From: Armatimonadota bacterium
GTDB lineage: Bacteria > Armatimonadota > Fimbriimonadia > Fimbriimonadales > Fimbriimonadaceae
DNA length: 64,000 nucleotides
Direction: 5' to 3'
Assembly: GCA_029781035.1 (NCBI GenBank)
Contig: JAKOXK010000070.1
Location: forward strand, 62,001 to 126,000
Shown here: piece by piece, positions 25,000 to 33,014 of the stretch
Layout: every line of letters starts with the position of its first letter
How positions within the stretch are numbered: the first letter of the stretch is position 1
Translations under genes and position numbers: made by a program
Notes under the pieces: model-generated
Seen by the model: the letters and a program-made list of their open reading frames with translations, nothing else
Database searches by the model: none
What the model was told of the DNA's origin: nothing

Positions 25000-27585
25000 T
25001 CAAGACGATTGGGAGCTGGGAGCTTCCGTCCGGTGCACAGTCGCCCAGACCTCACGCTTGGCATCCAGATCCCGGAAACGTTTGCGACCCGGGACGATGT
25101 CCAAATACAAAGTGGCGATCTCGTGGGGGCGCATCTTGAACCGCAGCCGTGCCGCCTCGATTCCAAACGGCTTGAGGTTCTCCGGTTCCGTCGTCAAGAG
25201 ACGATCATCGCCACGACCAGGTGACAATTCCTCCTCTATCTCACCAAGAAGGTTCGTCTTGAACGCCTTGGCGATTGGGCCGACGATGTTCAGATCCACG
25301 TCGGTGTCAAGCCCGTCGTACTCCACCAGCCGCAACACATAGGGATAGCCCATACCACGCCCGGCGTAAGACTCGAGGTCGCGCCCAGAGTAGTCCTCAG
25401 TCTCGCGGAAGAGTGCCGTCACCAACACGTTCGTTGGCTGGACTCGGAGGAAGGAGAAGTCGCTCAGAGCGATATCGCCCACCTTGGCCCTCTTGTCGGG
25501 ATAGGACGCTGCCGTGAACGTCCCGTGCCAACCACGGCTCTCGCGATAGCAGTCGCTGAACGTATGCCCCTCGCACCTTCGGACGTGCCAGCCAGTGGCA
25601 ACCTCGTCCGCGAAATAGTCCTCGTCCCACGGGTCATACGCATTGATGACGCACTCGATGGCTCGCTCAGAGAGGAACCACTGACGACAGCCAGCGTGGG
25701 TGATCAGCCACTGCTCGGACCCCGCTCTGACCTTCACGAACGAGGTAGACGTGAACGCGGACTCAACGGACTCAAACCATTGAGGGGACGTCATCCAGTC
25801 GCCAGTCGGGTACTTCTTTCGACCGCACTGGCCGGTCACCACTTCTGAAACCCCATAAGGGTGGTCTGCCCAGACCCTGATGTCTGCACCGAACTCAAAG
25901 CGCATTTTCTGAGCGGCGTTGAGGCCACCTTTGGGTCGGTCCATGTGCGTCGTCCACCCGATGTTCCCGCGATGACTCGGTTCCGCGCGCCAAGTCATTT
26001 CTGCCGACTGACCGTCGGAAGACAGGTGCTTGACGATCAAGCCGGTTTCCGGATCAGCATCCTGGTTATGGCCATCTCTGCCTGCGGCGGCTTCGACCCA
26101 AACGGGCAGCTCATCGGTCGCTTTTGCGGCAAGAGGTCGTACCACCAGGTGTCCCTGAGTGGATTTCAAGGAGGAGTCGGAGGAGTCCCAGACGAAGGCG
26201 GTGGTTTCGGTCTGAGGGGCAGGGCGGTTTTCGTCTCGGCTCTCGACCCTGAATCCAAAGGGAGGTACGGGCGAACTCAGGATGCCGGCCTGACTCGGCT
26301 TGACGCGAGAGCGGTCTGACGGCCAGCACAGGCAGTTCAAGTGGATTTCGTGGCAGGGTGCCGATTGAATCCTGGCACACAGCATTTGCTTGGCGGCAAA
26401 CCACTGGTGGCGGGCCAGAGAATAGGCGCGCCGATACGATGCTTTGCCAACGTGGCCGCACAGGCCCTCGCACTCGTCGTTGTCGTGGTGCTGCGCGCTC
26501 AGTAGCTCGCGCCAAGCTTCCTCGAACTCCCAAACTGGATACACGTCCCAATTGGCATAGGGCCGACCGAACACGCCGAGGATGGCATGGAGCGCCTCAG
26601 CCTCGAGCAGGGTCCGTTCGGTTCGCTCACTCTCCTTCCGCATGAAGTCTCCGTTCTTGCCGAGGGTCATCCCGTGCCAGACCTGGTCGAGCGAGTACTT
26701 GCGGACTGGCACGTCTCCCGTTCCCGACTCCCTTTGTCGCTCCAAGTACTGACCCAGGGTGGCGAACTGGACTTCGAACCGCTCGTCGTCCAAAAGCTGC
26801 TTCATCTTTGGGATCATGAGCTCTGACCGACACATCCAGTCTTGGCTCGGCATGAGTTCGAGCCATTGGAGGATTAGGGGAGGAACATCGCGAGACATCT
26901 TTGACGCCGAAAGGGCTTTGTCATCACCGCCGTCTGCATTGCCGGGAGTGGCGCCCCTGCGCAGAACCTCTTCTGGCCCGTATTCGGCTAGTTCGTCCAA
27001 GAGGATCTGGAAATCCTCGGGCCACTGATGGAGGTTCAGGCGGTTCCTGGTGGCGGTGAGAATGCGCGATCCGTCGTGACCCTCCCACCAGACGACGGGT
27101 GCGGCTTCAAACGGCACTTCGGGCGTATGCCATGTCCACTGGAAATAAAGGGCCGCTCCGTCGAGGCCGACGCCGCGCAACATCTGGGGCAATTGGGGGA
27201 AGAAGTCAAACTCCTCTTCCCAAAACGTCTTTGGACGGTATCCCAAGACCCGCATGGCCGTCCGCACGCCGTAGACGCGCTGCCGGACGTTCGACTCCCC
27301 GCCATGGAAGAGCCCGTAGGGTTGCCCATAGGAGCAACCGACCGGCTCCATCCAGCCCTCTTGGACCGCCTGCTTCAAATCGGCAAGCTCCTCTGGACAC
27401 TCGGAAGCCATCTTCTCGTAGCCGATGCCGTCGAAGTTCACGCAGCCTTTCGCCCCGGTTCCGCGACAAAACTTATACATATCGCGAACGGCACCGGGAA
27501 GGACGTGATAACCCCAGAGCCACTGGAGATCGACCCAGTGCTGGTGGTTTCCGAATGTGTAGACGAGGGGCATGCGGCCAGACAC
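25000..27585 (-). CDS. GH38-like alpha-mannosidase family protein
   Basis: An 861-residue glycoside hydrolase-like protein. The N-terminal barrel has a metal-binding-type motif GNHQHWVD near residue 12, SYGQPYGLFHGGESNVRQ, and FWEEEFDFFPQLPQML, which parallels the GH38 nucleophile region (xxDxxGHxxxLPQ). WWEGHDGSRIL is also GH38-like. The rest (about residues 450-850) is a beta-rich C-terminal region. Compared with typical GH38 (HxHxD), one residue is inserted between the second His and the Asp. No signal peptide is seen, so the substrate would be processed in the cytosol after uptake by the nearby ABC transporter. GTG 27585 follows TAAACT at 6 nt; ATG 27573 is the alternative. Confidence 0.75.
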   Translation of the reverse strand: MSGRMPLVYTFGNHQHWVDLQWLWGYHVLPGAVRDMYKFCRGTGAKGCVNFDGIGYEKMASECPEELADLKQAVQEGWMEPVGCSYGQPYGLFHGGESNVRQRVYGVRTAMRVLGYRPKTFWEEEFDFFPQLPQMLRGVGLDGAALYFQWTWHTPEVPFEAAPVVWWEGHDGSRILTATRNRLNLHQWPEDFQILLDELAEYGPEEVLRRGATPGNADGGDDKALSASKMSRDVPPLILQWLELMPSQDWMCRSELMIPKMKQLLDDERFEVQFATLGQYLERQRESGTGDVPVRKYSLDQVWHGMTLGKNGDFMRKESERTERTLLEAEALHAILGVFGRPYANWDVYPVWEFEEAWRELLSAQHHDNDECEGLCGHVGKASYRRAYSLARHQWFAAKQMLCARIQSAPCHEIHLNCLCWPSDRSRVKPSQAGILSSPVPPFGFRVESRDENRPAPQTETTAFVWDSSDSSLKSTQGHLVVRPLAAKATDELPVWVEAAAGRDGHNQDADPETGLIVKHLSSDGQSAEMTWRAEPSHRGNIGWTTHMDRPKGGLNAAQKMRFEFGADIRVWADHPYGVSEVVTGQCGRKKYPTGDWMTSPQWFESVESAFTSTSFVKVRAGSEQWLITHAGCRQWFLSERAIECVINAYDPWDEDYFADEVATGWHVRRCEGHTFSDCYRESRGWHGTFTAASYPDKRAKVGDIALSDFSFLRVQPTNVLVTALFRETEDYSGRDLESYAGRGMGYPYVLRLVEYDGLDTDVDLNIVGPIAKAFKTNLLGEIEEELSPGRGDDRLLTTEPENLKPFGIEAARLRFKMRPHEIATLYLDIVPGRKRFRDLDAKREVWATVHRTEAPSSQSS

Positions 27586-27591
27586 GCCGCG

Positions 27592-27597
27592 AGTTTA
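27592..27597 (-). promoter_or_regulatory. -10 element TAAACT for leaderless GH38-like gene
   Basis: TAAACT on the minus strand ends exactly 6 nt before the GTG at 27585. Confidence 0.5.
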
Positions 27598-27603
27598 CAG
27601 TCC

Positions 27604-27954
27604 TTAGACGAAGACGTCGAGCTTGTTCCTGAGTCTACAGACGAGGCGCCTGAAAAACTGGATCACTCGACCTGACCGCTGGGCCGGTTTCATCAGTCCC
27701 ACCAACTCAGGGCATCGCTCCACGAGTTCGCAAATCTTGAGATCGACGACCGCCGAACTGCGCTCGAACTCACCAGCCCACCAGCAGACAAAGCACTCGC
27801 TGGCCTCTTCGACATTCAAAGTTCCGCAGAGCGGGCAGACCTTGAGGGTTCCGGCAGCAAACCGGCGTCGAAGGCTCTCGGAGTCTCGGGCAGCGTCCCA
27901 GCGTTGGATCATCTTCCAGCGAATATCATCGGGTTTCAGTCCACCGCTCTTCAT
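27604..27954 (-). CDS. Small zinc-ribbon protein
   Basis: A 116-residue protein with a four-Cys cluster, VCPLCGTLN and ECFVCWW, about 14 residues apart, typical of a zinc ribbon of the rubredoxin or zf-RanBP type. A basic, Arg-rich C-terminus (GRVIQFFRRLVCRLRNK) follows. The function is unknown. It is the first gene before the GH38-like gene on the minus strand and diverges from the membrane protein at 28020. Confidence 0.6.
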   Translation of the reverse strand: MKSGGLKPDDIRWKMIQRWDAARDSESLRRRFAAGTLKVCPLCGTLNVEEASECFVCWWAGEFERSSAVVDLKICELVERCPELVGLMKPAQRSGRVIQFFRRLVCRLRNKLDVFV

Positions 27955-28019
27955 GCCAGCGACTCTGATGCGGGAATCTTTCCTGAGATGTGGAACAAGG
28001 AAGGAGAGGCATAGAGACG

Positions 28020-28475
28020 ATGTTTGGTCTGGTCGGCTATACGATGGCTAGCTTCGCCGTGGGTTGCGTCTTGACCTTGATCGTCGGTCTGTTCCGGCCG
28101 ATCAAGCAGAACGACGACTGGAAGCCCTGGAAGTACATCCTCATCTTCATGGGAGTCGTGTGCGCCATCCCCTATGGCTACACGGAATCTCTGACTGCCA
28201 TGTTCGGCAAGCCCATGAAAGACGGAGTGCAGCAAGCGCTAGACGACGCCCAGACCAAAGGCGATCTTATCTACTACAAAGTCGTACAGTATCAAGGTGA
28301 GAAGGCCAAGGTGATCGCGGTCGCCAACGACAAGAACGAAGTCGGCTATGCGGAGCGGGCCATTTTTGAGGTGGACCTCGAAAAGGGCAAGAACGGCTGG
28401 AACGCGGCCTCCTACGAGACGATCAGTTCGTTCTCCCGCCAGCGTGACGGCACGACCATGCCACCCTATTGGTAG
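28020..28475 (+). CDS. Membrane protein, unknown
   Basis: A 151-residue protein with two N-terminal hydrophobic segments (VGYTMASFAVGCVLTLIVGL and YILIFMGVVCAIPYGYT) and a soluble C-terminal half (about residues 60-150) with VQYQGEKAKVIAVANDKN, probably extracytoplasmic. ATG 28020 has AAGGAGAGG about 12 nt upstream. No family is recognised. Confidence 0.65.
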   Translation: MFGLVGYTMASFAVGCVLTLIVGLFRPIKQNDDWKPWKYILIFMGVVCAIPYGYTESLTAMFGKPMKDGVQQALDDAQTKGDLIYYKVVQYQGEKAKVIAVANDKNEVGYAERAIFEVDLEKGKNGWNAASYETISSFSRQRDGTTMPPYW

Positions 28476-28515
28476 CGAGACTGGGCTCAGAAGTTGGGGC
28501 CGGCGCCGAGGCGGA

Positions 28516-28521
28516 TACAAT
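28516..28521 (+). promoter_or_regulatory. -10 element TACAAT for leaderless CBS gene
   Basis: TACAAT ends exactly 6 nt before the ATG at 28528, so the transcript likely begins at the start codon. Confidence 0.6.
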
Positions 28522-28527
28522 CGGTCC

Positions 28528-28926
28528 ATGACCTTGCGCGAGGTGCTGCACGCCCACATTCCGACTCTCAATCGGAGGAGCACCGTCCGCGACGCCGTCG
28601 ACAAGATGGACGTGTACCAGTTCCCTGCCCTTGTGGTCGTAGACGACGACATGGTTCCAATCGGAGTCTTGACGGAGGGCGATCTCTGCCGTGGGATCGG
28701 TGAGCAAGGCAGCCTGTTCGCGGTCAAAGATGAGCCCGTGTTCCGCTTCGCGACCCCCCACCCGACGGTTGCTTCGGCCTCCATTGAAGTCAGCGACGCC
28801 CTCCATATGATGCTGAGTCAGGGAATCACAGTCCTCCCGATCGTCGATGACGGCACTTTGTGCGGCATTGTTCTCAGGGTGGATTTGATGCAAGCCATGC
28901 TCATCGACGTCGAGCCCGGTCCCTAA
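28528..28926 (+). CDS. CBS-domain pair protein
   Basis: A 132-residue protein made of two CBS motifs: residues 1-60 (STVRDAVDKMDVYQFPALVV, VPIGVLTEGDLCRGIG) and residues 75-132 (PTVASASIEVSDALHMMLSQ, ITVLPIVDDGTLCGIVLRVD). Such pairs bind adenosyl ligands such as AMP or ATP and act as energy sensors. It stands alone, without a fused effector domain. It is followed by bcp, panB and panC on the same strand; a separate promoter-like CTATAAACT lies ahead of bcp. Confidence 0.9.
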   Translation: MTLREVLHAHIPTLNRRSTVRDAVDKMDVYQFPALVVVDDDMVPIGVLTEGDLCRGIGEQGSLFAVKDEPVFRFATPHPTVASASIEVSDALHMMLSQGITVLPIVDDGTLCGIVLRVDLMQAMLIDVEPGP

Positions 28927-28974
28927 GGTCTCTGGCATTCAACTATAAACTCCGGGCGCCTTGAGGAGGCCCAA

Positions 28975-29427
28975 ATGGTAGTCGAAGGTCAACCGTTCCC
29001 TGAGTTCCGGCTGCTTGACCAAGATGGCAAGTTCCGGACTTTAGCAGAGTTCAAGGGCTCACCAACCATCGTCTATTTCTATCCAAAAGACGACACAAGT
29101 GGGTGTACGACCGAAGCGTGCGGGTTTCAGGAGTCATTGCCGCGGTTCAAGGGTGTCCCTGTCATTGGAGTCTCACCTGACTCCGTCAAGTCGCACAGGA
29201 AGTTCGCGGACAAATACGGCCTCGACTTCGTCCTGCTTTCTGACGACAAACAGGAGTTGGCCAAGGCTGTCGGAGTCTGGGTGGAGAAGTCGATGTACGG
29301 ACGCCAGTACATGGGCATTGAGCGCACGACGTTCCTACTCGACGCAGACGGCACTGTTTCGCGTGTCTGGCGCAAGGTGAAGCCGGCCGGACACCCGGAC
29401 GAAGTGATCGAGGCGCTCAGGTCTTGA
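28975..29427 (+). CDS. bcp: Thioredoxin-dependent peroxiredoxin (BCP type)
   Basis: A 150-residue 2-Cys-like peroxiredoxin of the BCP/PrxQ type that reduces hydrogen peroxide and organic peroxides in the cytosol. The peroxidatic Cys is in DDTSGCTTEACGF, with a second Cys five residues later, the PrxQ resolving position. FYPKDD, VIGVSPDSVKSHRKFADKY and ERTTFLLDADG are family motifs. A strong GAGGAGG site precedes the ATG. The stop overlaps the region of the panB start, so the two are probably co-transcribed. Confidence 0.95.
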   Translation: MVVEGQPFPEFRLLDQDGKFRTLAEFKGSPTIVYFYPKDDTSGCTTEACGFQESLPRFKGVPVIGVSPDSVKSHRKFADKYGLDFVLLSDDKQELAKAVGVWVEKSMYGRQYMGIERTTFLLDADGTVSRVWRKVKPAGHPDEVIEALRS

Positions 29428-29429
29428 CG

Positions 29430-30215
29430 ATGGCGAAGAAGGTGACCGCGCCAGCGATCCGAGCCATGAAAGGCTCGGGCCAGCAAGTTGTGAGCCTAAC
29501 GGCTTACGACTATACAAGTGGTTTGCTCGCCGACCAGTCTGGGGTCGAGATCGTCCTTGTCGGCGATAGTCTCGGAACCGTCATTCAAGGTCAGACCTCG
29601 ACGGTTCCGGTCACGCTTTCTGAAGTCGTCTACCACGTTCGGGCGGCACGGCGCGGCGTCGAACGGGCCCTGTTCGTCGCGGATATGCCGTTTGGCTCCT
29701 ACGGCTCTTCCGTTTCCCAGGCGGTCGACTCAGCCGTACAACTGGTTCGAAACGGAGCCGAAGCCGTCAAGTTGGAGGGCACCTACACCGAAGAGGTCAA
29801 AGCCATTGTTAGGACCGGGGTTCCTGTCATGGGGCACATTGGGATGACCCCCCAATCCATCCACGCTATTGGCGGTCATCGCGTCCAGGGCAGGGGGGAT
29901 GCGGCAAGCCGTTTGATAGATCAAGCGAAAGCCCTGGAGGACGCGGGAGTGTTCTCGATCGTCCTGGAACTGACGACGTCGGAAACATCGGAGCGGGTGA
30001 CAAAAGCGGTGGGTGTTCCGACGATCGGGATCGGGGCCGGGCCACACTGCGACGGTCAGATCCAGGTCTTTCACGACCTTCTCGGGCTATACCCTGTCCA
30101 GTTCAAGCACAGTAAGAGGTACGCGAACGGTCGCACGGTCTTCTTGAGGGCGCTCAGAAGATATGCGAACGACGTCCGCGAAGGCAAGTTCCCCGAGAAG
30201 GAGCAGTCTTTTTGA
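29430..30215 (+). CDS. panB: 3-methyl-2-oxobutanoate hydroxymethyltransferase
   Basis: First committed enzyme of pantothenate synthesis: transfers the hydroxymethyl group of 5,10-methylene-THF to 2-oxoisovalerate, giving ketopantoate. Metal- and substrate-binding motifs are visible: VVSLTAYDYTSGLLAD, EIVLVGDSLG, VFVADMPFGSYG-like RALFVADMPFGSYG, AEAVKLEG, PVMGHIGMTPQS and VPTIGIGAGPHCDGQI. The 261-residue length is typical. ATG 29430 is preferred to TTG 29424, which overlaps the bcp stop. It overlaps panC by 4 bp, a translationally coupled pair. Confidence 0.96.
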   Translation: MAKKVTAPAIRAMKGSGQQVVSLTAYDYTSGLLADQSGVEIVLVGDSLGTVIQGQTSTVPVTLSEVVYHVRAARRGVERALFVADMPFGSYGSSVSQAVDSAVQLVRNGAEAVKLEGTYTEEVKAIVRTGVPVMGHIGMTPQSIHAIGGHRVQGRGDAASRLIDQAKALEDAGVFSIVLELTTSETSERVTKAVGVPTIGIGAGPHCDGQIQVFHDLLGLYPVQFKHSKRYANGRTVFLRALRRYANDVREGKFPEKEQSF

Positions 30216-31036
30216 GGGTTGCCCGCACAAAGGCTGAGGTCAGAGAGTTCTGCAAAGACGCCGACAATGTTGGGCTTGTCCCAACTATGGGCGCCTTTCA
30301 CGAAGGGCACTTGACCTTGATGCGTCAATGCAGACAGACCTGCGCAACGACCGTCGTCTCCTTGTTCGTCAATCCAACACAGTTCGGTCCCAATGAGGAC
30401 TTCGATCGCTACCCGAGAGACGAGTCGACTGATTTTGAGTTTGCGGAAGCAGAAGGTGTCGATCTCGTCTTCGCTCCGGATACGGGCGAGGTCTACGACA
30501 CGAATCGGCAGACCAATGTCATTGTCCCTGACGTCACTGAACGCTACGAAGGGACCGTGAGGCCAGGCCACTTTGAAGGAGTGGCTACCGTCGTCCTGAA
30601 GCTCTTCAACATTGTCCGTCCGAACGCGGCGTTCTTCGGGCTGAAAGATCTCCAACAGTGTGCCGTGATCCAAAAAATGGTCCGCGACTTGGACGTGAAC
30701 ATTGCCCTCCACTTTTCGGAAACTGTGCGCGAGCCCGACGGTCTTGCGATGTCGAGCCGCAATGTGAGGTTGTCGGCTTCTGACCGAGCTGTGGCTAACC
30801 AACTCTATCGGGTCTTGGGCGACACCGCAAGCGCCATGCGTTCGTCTACAGCCCCCGTAGAACAACTAGTGCTCAAAGCAAAGGGTGTCTTGACTGCACT
30901 CGGGTTTGGCGTTGACTACCTTGACCTCGTGGATCCGACGGCAATGGCACCCCTTGAAGCCATAGGCCCGGGATCAAGGCTGATTGTTGCAGCCAGGCTC
31001 GGCATCGTTAGACTTATCGACAACATTCCTGTCTAA
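30212..31036 (+). CDS. panC: Pantoate--beta-alanine ligase
   Basis: Joins pantoate and beta-alanine with ATP to make pantothenate in the cytosol. Nucleotidyltransferase motifs: VPTMGAFHEGHLTLMRQ (the HxGH-type signature), VSLFVNPTQFGPNEDFDRYP, FGLKDLQQCAVI, and the KMSKS-like SSRNVRLS segment. Length 274 is normal. The start is TTG 30212 inside the panB stop, with GGAG 8 nt upstream. The panD gene is not in the window. Confidence 0.96.
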   Translation: MRVARTKAEVREFCKDADNVGLVPTMGAFHEGHLTLMRQCRQTCATTVVSLFVNPTQFGPNEDFDRYPRDESTDFEFAEAEGVDLVFAPDTGEVYDTNRQTNVIVPDVTERYEGTVRPGHFEGVATVVLKLFNIVRPNAAFFGLKDLQQCAVIQKMVRDLDVNIALHFSETVREPDGLAMSSRNVRLSASDRAVANQLYRVLGDTASAMRSSTAPVEQLVLKAKGVLTALGFGVDYLDLVDPTAMAPLEAIGPGSRLIVAARLGIVRLIDNIPV

Positions 31037-31129
31037 GAATGCAGTTAGCGATATCCAAGAAAGCAAGTTCGGGTATTGTGATCCTGCTTGAGGCGTCTAC
31101 GGATGGAGCCGCCTCAACGGAGCCCCCCA

Positions 31130-31537
31130 ATGGCTAAGACTGTCGAGAAAACCAAAGCCTCGCTAAAACTAAGAGCACAAGCCCGAAATGGTGCCTTGAC
31201 TCTCAGGCTTGGCGTCAAAAAATACGTTTTACCTTTTGAAGTCCGACTGTTGACCTCGAACGAGTACGTGTTCGTACACGTACCGCCGAGCGCAGAGATC
31301 ATGAAACTCACCCAAGACGGTCTCGAAGTTGTCACGGATGCAAGAGCTGCAGAAGAAGCGGCCAAGAGTTTCCGGCGGAGCCGCAAGCGATCGTCGGGAA
31401 AGAGTGCGGCACCGGTCGAAATGCCGACGGAAGTGGCCGCTGCCCTGAGCAAGATCCCGCCCGGTTACAAGATTGGCTATGGGTTGGACGGATCGATCCG
31501 CCTTGTGAAGACGCGACGGCGTCGCCGAAAAGCCTGA
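31130..31537 (+). CDS. Basic protein of unknown function
   Basis: A 135-residue protein rich in Lys and Arg, from MAKTVEKTKASLKLRAQ to a basic end KTRRRRRK. The middle (LRLGVKKYVLPFEVRLLTSNE, VFVHVPPSAEIMKL) is beta-rich and Arg/Lys-rich SFRRSRKRSSGK follows. It could bind nucleic acid, but no family is recognised. The ATG at 31130 is chosen because the frame upstream (from 31088) is not typical. A strong terminator follows directly. Confidence 0.55.
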   Translation: MAKTVEKTKASLKLRAQARNGALTLRLGVKKYVLPFEVRLLTSNEYVFVHVPPSAEIMKLTQDGLEVVTDARAAEEAAKSFRRSRKRSSGKSAAPVEMPTEVAAALSKIPPGYKIGYGLDGSIRLVKTRRRRRKA

Positions 31538-31550
31538 CCTGACGAAAAAA

Positions 31551-31583
31551 GGGCGTCCGGTCCCAGGGCCGGACGCCCTTTTT
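31551..31583 (+). terminator. Strong intrinsic terminator
   Basis: Perfect arms GGGCGTCCGG (31551-31560) and CCGGACGCCC (31569-31578) with an 8-base loop, followed by TTTTT and preceded by AAAAAA. It separates the gene at 31130 from tRNA-Thr, and the flanking A and T runs allow function in both directions. Confidence 0.9.
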
Positions 31584-31609
31584 CGTGCCTGCGGTACATT
31601 CCAACCTGC

Positions 31610-31684
31610 GCCGCGTTAGCTCAGTGGTAGAGCAACCGCCTTGTAAGCGGTAGGTCGTCAGTTCGAATCTGTCACGCGGCTCCA
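31610..31684 (+). tRNA. tRNA-Thr (anticodon TGT)
   Basis: Cloverleaf readable by eye: perfect acceptor arms GCCGCGT/ACGCGGC, D-arm GCTC/GAGC, anticodon stem ACCGC/GCGGT with loop CTTGTAA (anticodon TGT), T loop TTCGAAT and encoded CCA at 31682-31684. The T stem GTCAG/CTGTC has a T-T mismatch at its second pair. The last 13 bases overlap, antisense, the 3' end of the MFS gene. Confidence 0.95.
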
Positions 31685-32940
31685 GTGCCTATCGGCTTGG
31701 GCTCAATAATCGACTTCCGCTGTGTCCAACCCCAAACCCAGCAGAGCAGCAGGATCACCCCGCCCAGAGCCAGCGCGACCGGCAGTCCGTGGTTCTGCGC
31801 CAGGACTCCAAAAGCGAAGACACCAATCGGGGCGATCCCAGAGATCGCCCACATATGCATGGAGATGACACGCCCGCGCAGGCCCGGTGGAGACAGCAAC
31901 TGGAAAAGCGTGTTCGTCGTATTGAATTGGATGATCGTACAGGCTCCCATCATGGCCAGTAATGGATAGGCGACGACCGGCAAGTGAACAAACGCAAGCG
32001 ATGTCGTGCAAAGAGCCATCAGTAACATGCTGATACGAACCATGAACGTTTTGTAAGGTTTCTGACTGAGCGAAGCAGTCGTAATCAGGCCAGCCAGGGC
32101 ACCGATCCCTACGAAACTCGACGCCACACCCAATCCCATTTGTCCAAGGCCCAATTGTTTCGTCGTAATGGCAGGCAACACCGCCACATAGAACGAGGCG
32201 AAGACGGCAGTCGAAGCCTCCAGAAGGAACAAAGTGCGGATGGACCGGTTGCGGAAAGTGTAACGAAGGCCTTCCAGCACGAGATCCCGGACAGGCTCGA
32301 CACGCTTGACCAAGGGCCTTAGGTCGGACTTGATCAGCAGAGCCGACGCAGCCAACGCAAAGAAACTCAGCCCGTTGGCGATGAAACAGACTGGCGCCCC
32401 GAACGATGCGGCCAGCGTGCTGCCAAGGACCGGCCCGATGACCCGGGCCATGTTGAACGTCGAAGCTTGGGCGGGAATTGCGGCCGCTAGATCCTCTTCT
32501 GAAACGACGCTCCTCACAATCGACTGGCGGGTAGGAACCTCGATACAAGTCACGAAGCCAGCGACGGCCGACACGACGAGAAAGTGCCAGTAGGCCAAGA
32601 AGTGCCCGTACGCAGCAACCCCTAGGAAACAGGGACCGATCGCAGAGATCACCATGCAGGCGATCAGGATCCACCTTTTGTCGTACATGTCTGAGATCAC
32701 ACCCAAGACTGGGCCAAAGATCGAGACAGGCAGCATCGCGACAAAGGTGACCATCGCCAGTTTGGCGCTGTCTCCGGTGATCTGAAAGACCAGGTAGCCC
32801 TGGACGACCGTCTGAACGGCTGATCCGGTGAAGGACAGGAATGCGCCGACCCACAGGAGCCGGAAGTCCCGATACCGAAGCGCACGGAACGCCGGCATGG
32901 CCGCCAGGCGGGCGGACAGTGTCGGTTCCGGTCGAGACAT
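31672..32940 (-). CDS. MFS exporter (EntS/MFS_3-like)
   Basis: A 422-residue major facilitator with 12 predicted helices, starting FRALRYRDFRLLWVGAFLSF, the N-terminus typical of the EntS/MFS_3 group. Loop 2-3 reads GVISDMYDKRWILIA, the MFS A-motif, and RSVVSEEDLAAAIPAQASTF is typical of the central loop. The group exports siderophores, macrolides or other small molecules; the substrate cannot be told. CATACT ends 6 nt before the ATG. The C-terminal codons overlap the 3' end of tRNA-Thr on the other strand. Confidence 0.9.
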   Translation of the reverse strand: MSRPEPTLSARLAAMPAFRALRYRDFRLLWVGAFLSFTGSAVQTVVQGYLVFQITGDSAKLAMVTFVAMLPVSIFGPVLGVISDMYDKRWILIACMVISAIGPCFLGVAAYGHFLAYWHFLVVSAVAGFVTCIEVPTRQSIVRSVVSEEDLAAAIPAQASTFNMARVIGPVLGSTLAASFGAPVCFIANGLSFFALAASALLIKSDLRPLVKRVEPVRDLVLEGLRYTFRNRSIRTLFLLEASTAVFASFYVAVLPAITTKQLGLGQMGLGVASSFVGIGALAGLITTASLSQKPYKTFMVRISMLLMALCTTSLAFVHLPVVAYPLLAMMGACTIIQFNTTNTLFQLLSPPGLRGRVISMHMWAISGIAPIGVFAFGVLAQNHGLPVALALGGVILLLCWVWGWTQRKSIIEPKPIGTGAA

Positions 32941-32946
32941 CAGTCA

Positions 32947-32952
32947 AGTATG
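32947..32952 (-). promoter_or_regulatory. -10 element CATACT for leaderless MFS gene
   Basis: CATACT on the minus strand ends exactly 6 nt before the ATG at 32940. A divergent TACACT for the glycosyltransferase gene lies 25 nt away. Confidence 0.55.
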
Positions 32953-32977
32953 ACCCTCTCCAAACAGGCGCCCCTGG

Positions 32978-32983
32978 TACACT
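32978..32983 (+). promoter_or_regulatory. -10 element TACACT for glycosyltransferase gene
   Basis: TACACT at 31 nt before the TTG at 33015, followed by AGGAGG at 32984-32989 and a second AGGA 8 nt before the TTG. A transcript from here excludes starts further upstream. Confidence 0.45.
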
Positions 32984-33014
32984 AGGAGGTCGACTTCCAC
33001 TGCAGGATGGCTTC

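Noticed and set aside
24368-25342. A 324-codon plus-strand frame
   Set aside because: Antisense to the MgtC-like and GH38-like genes, both with clear family motifs.
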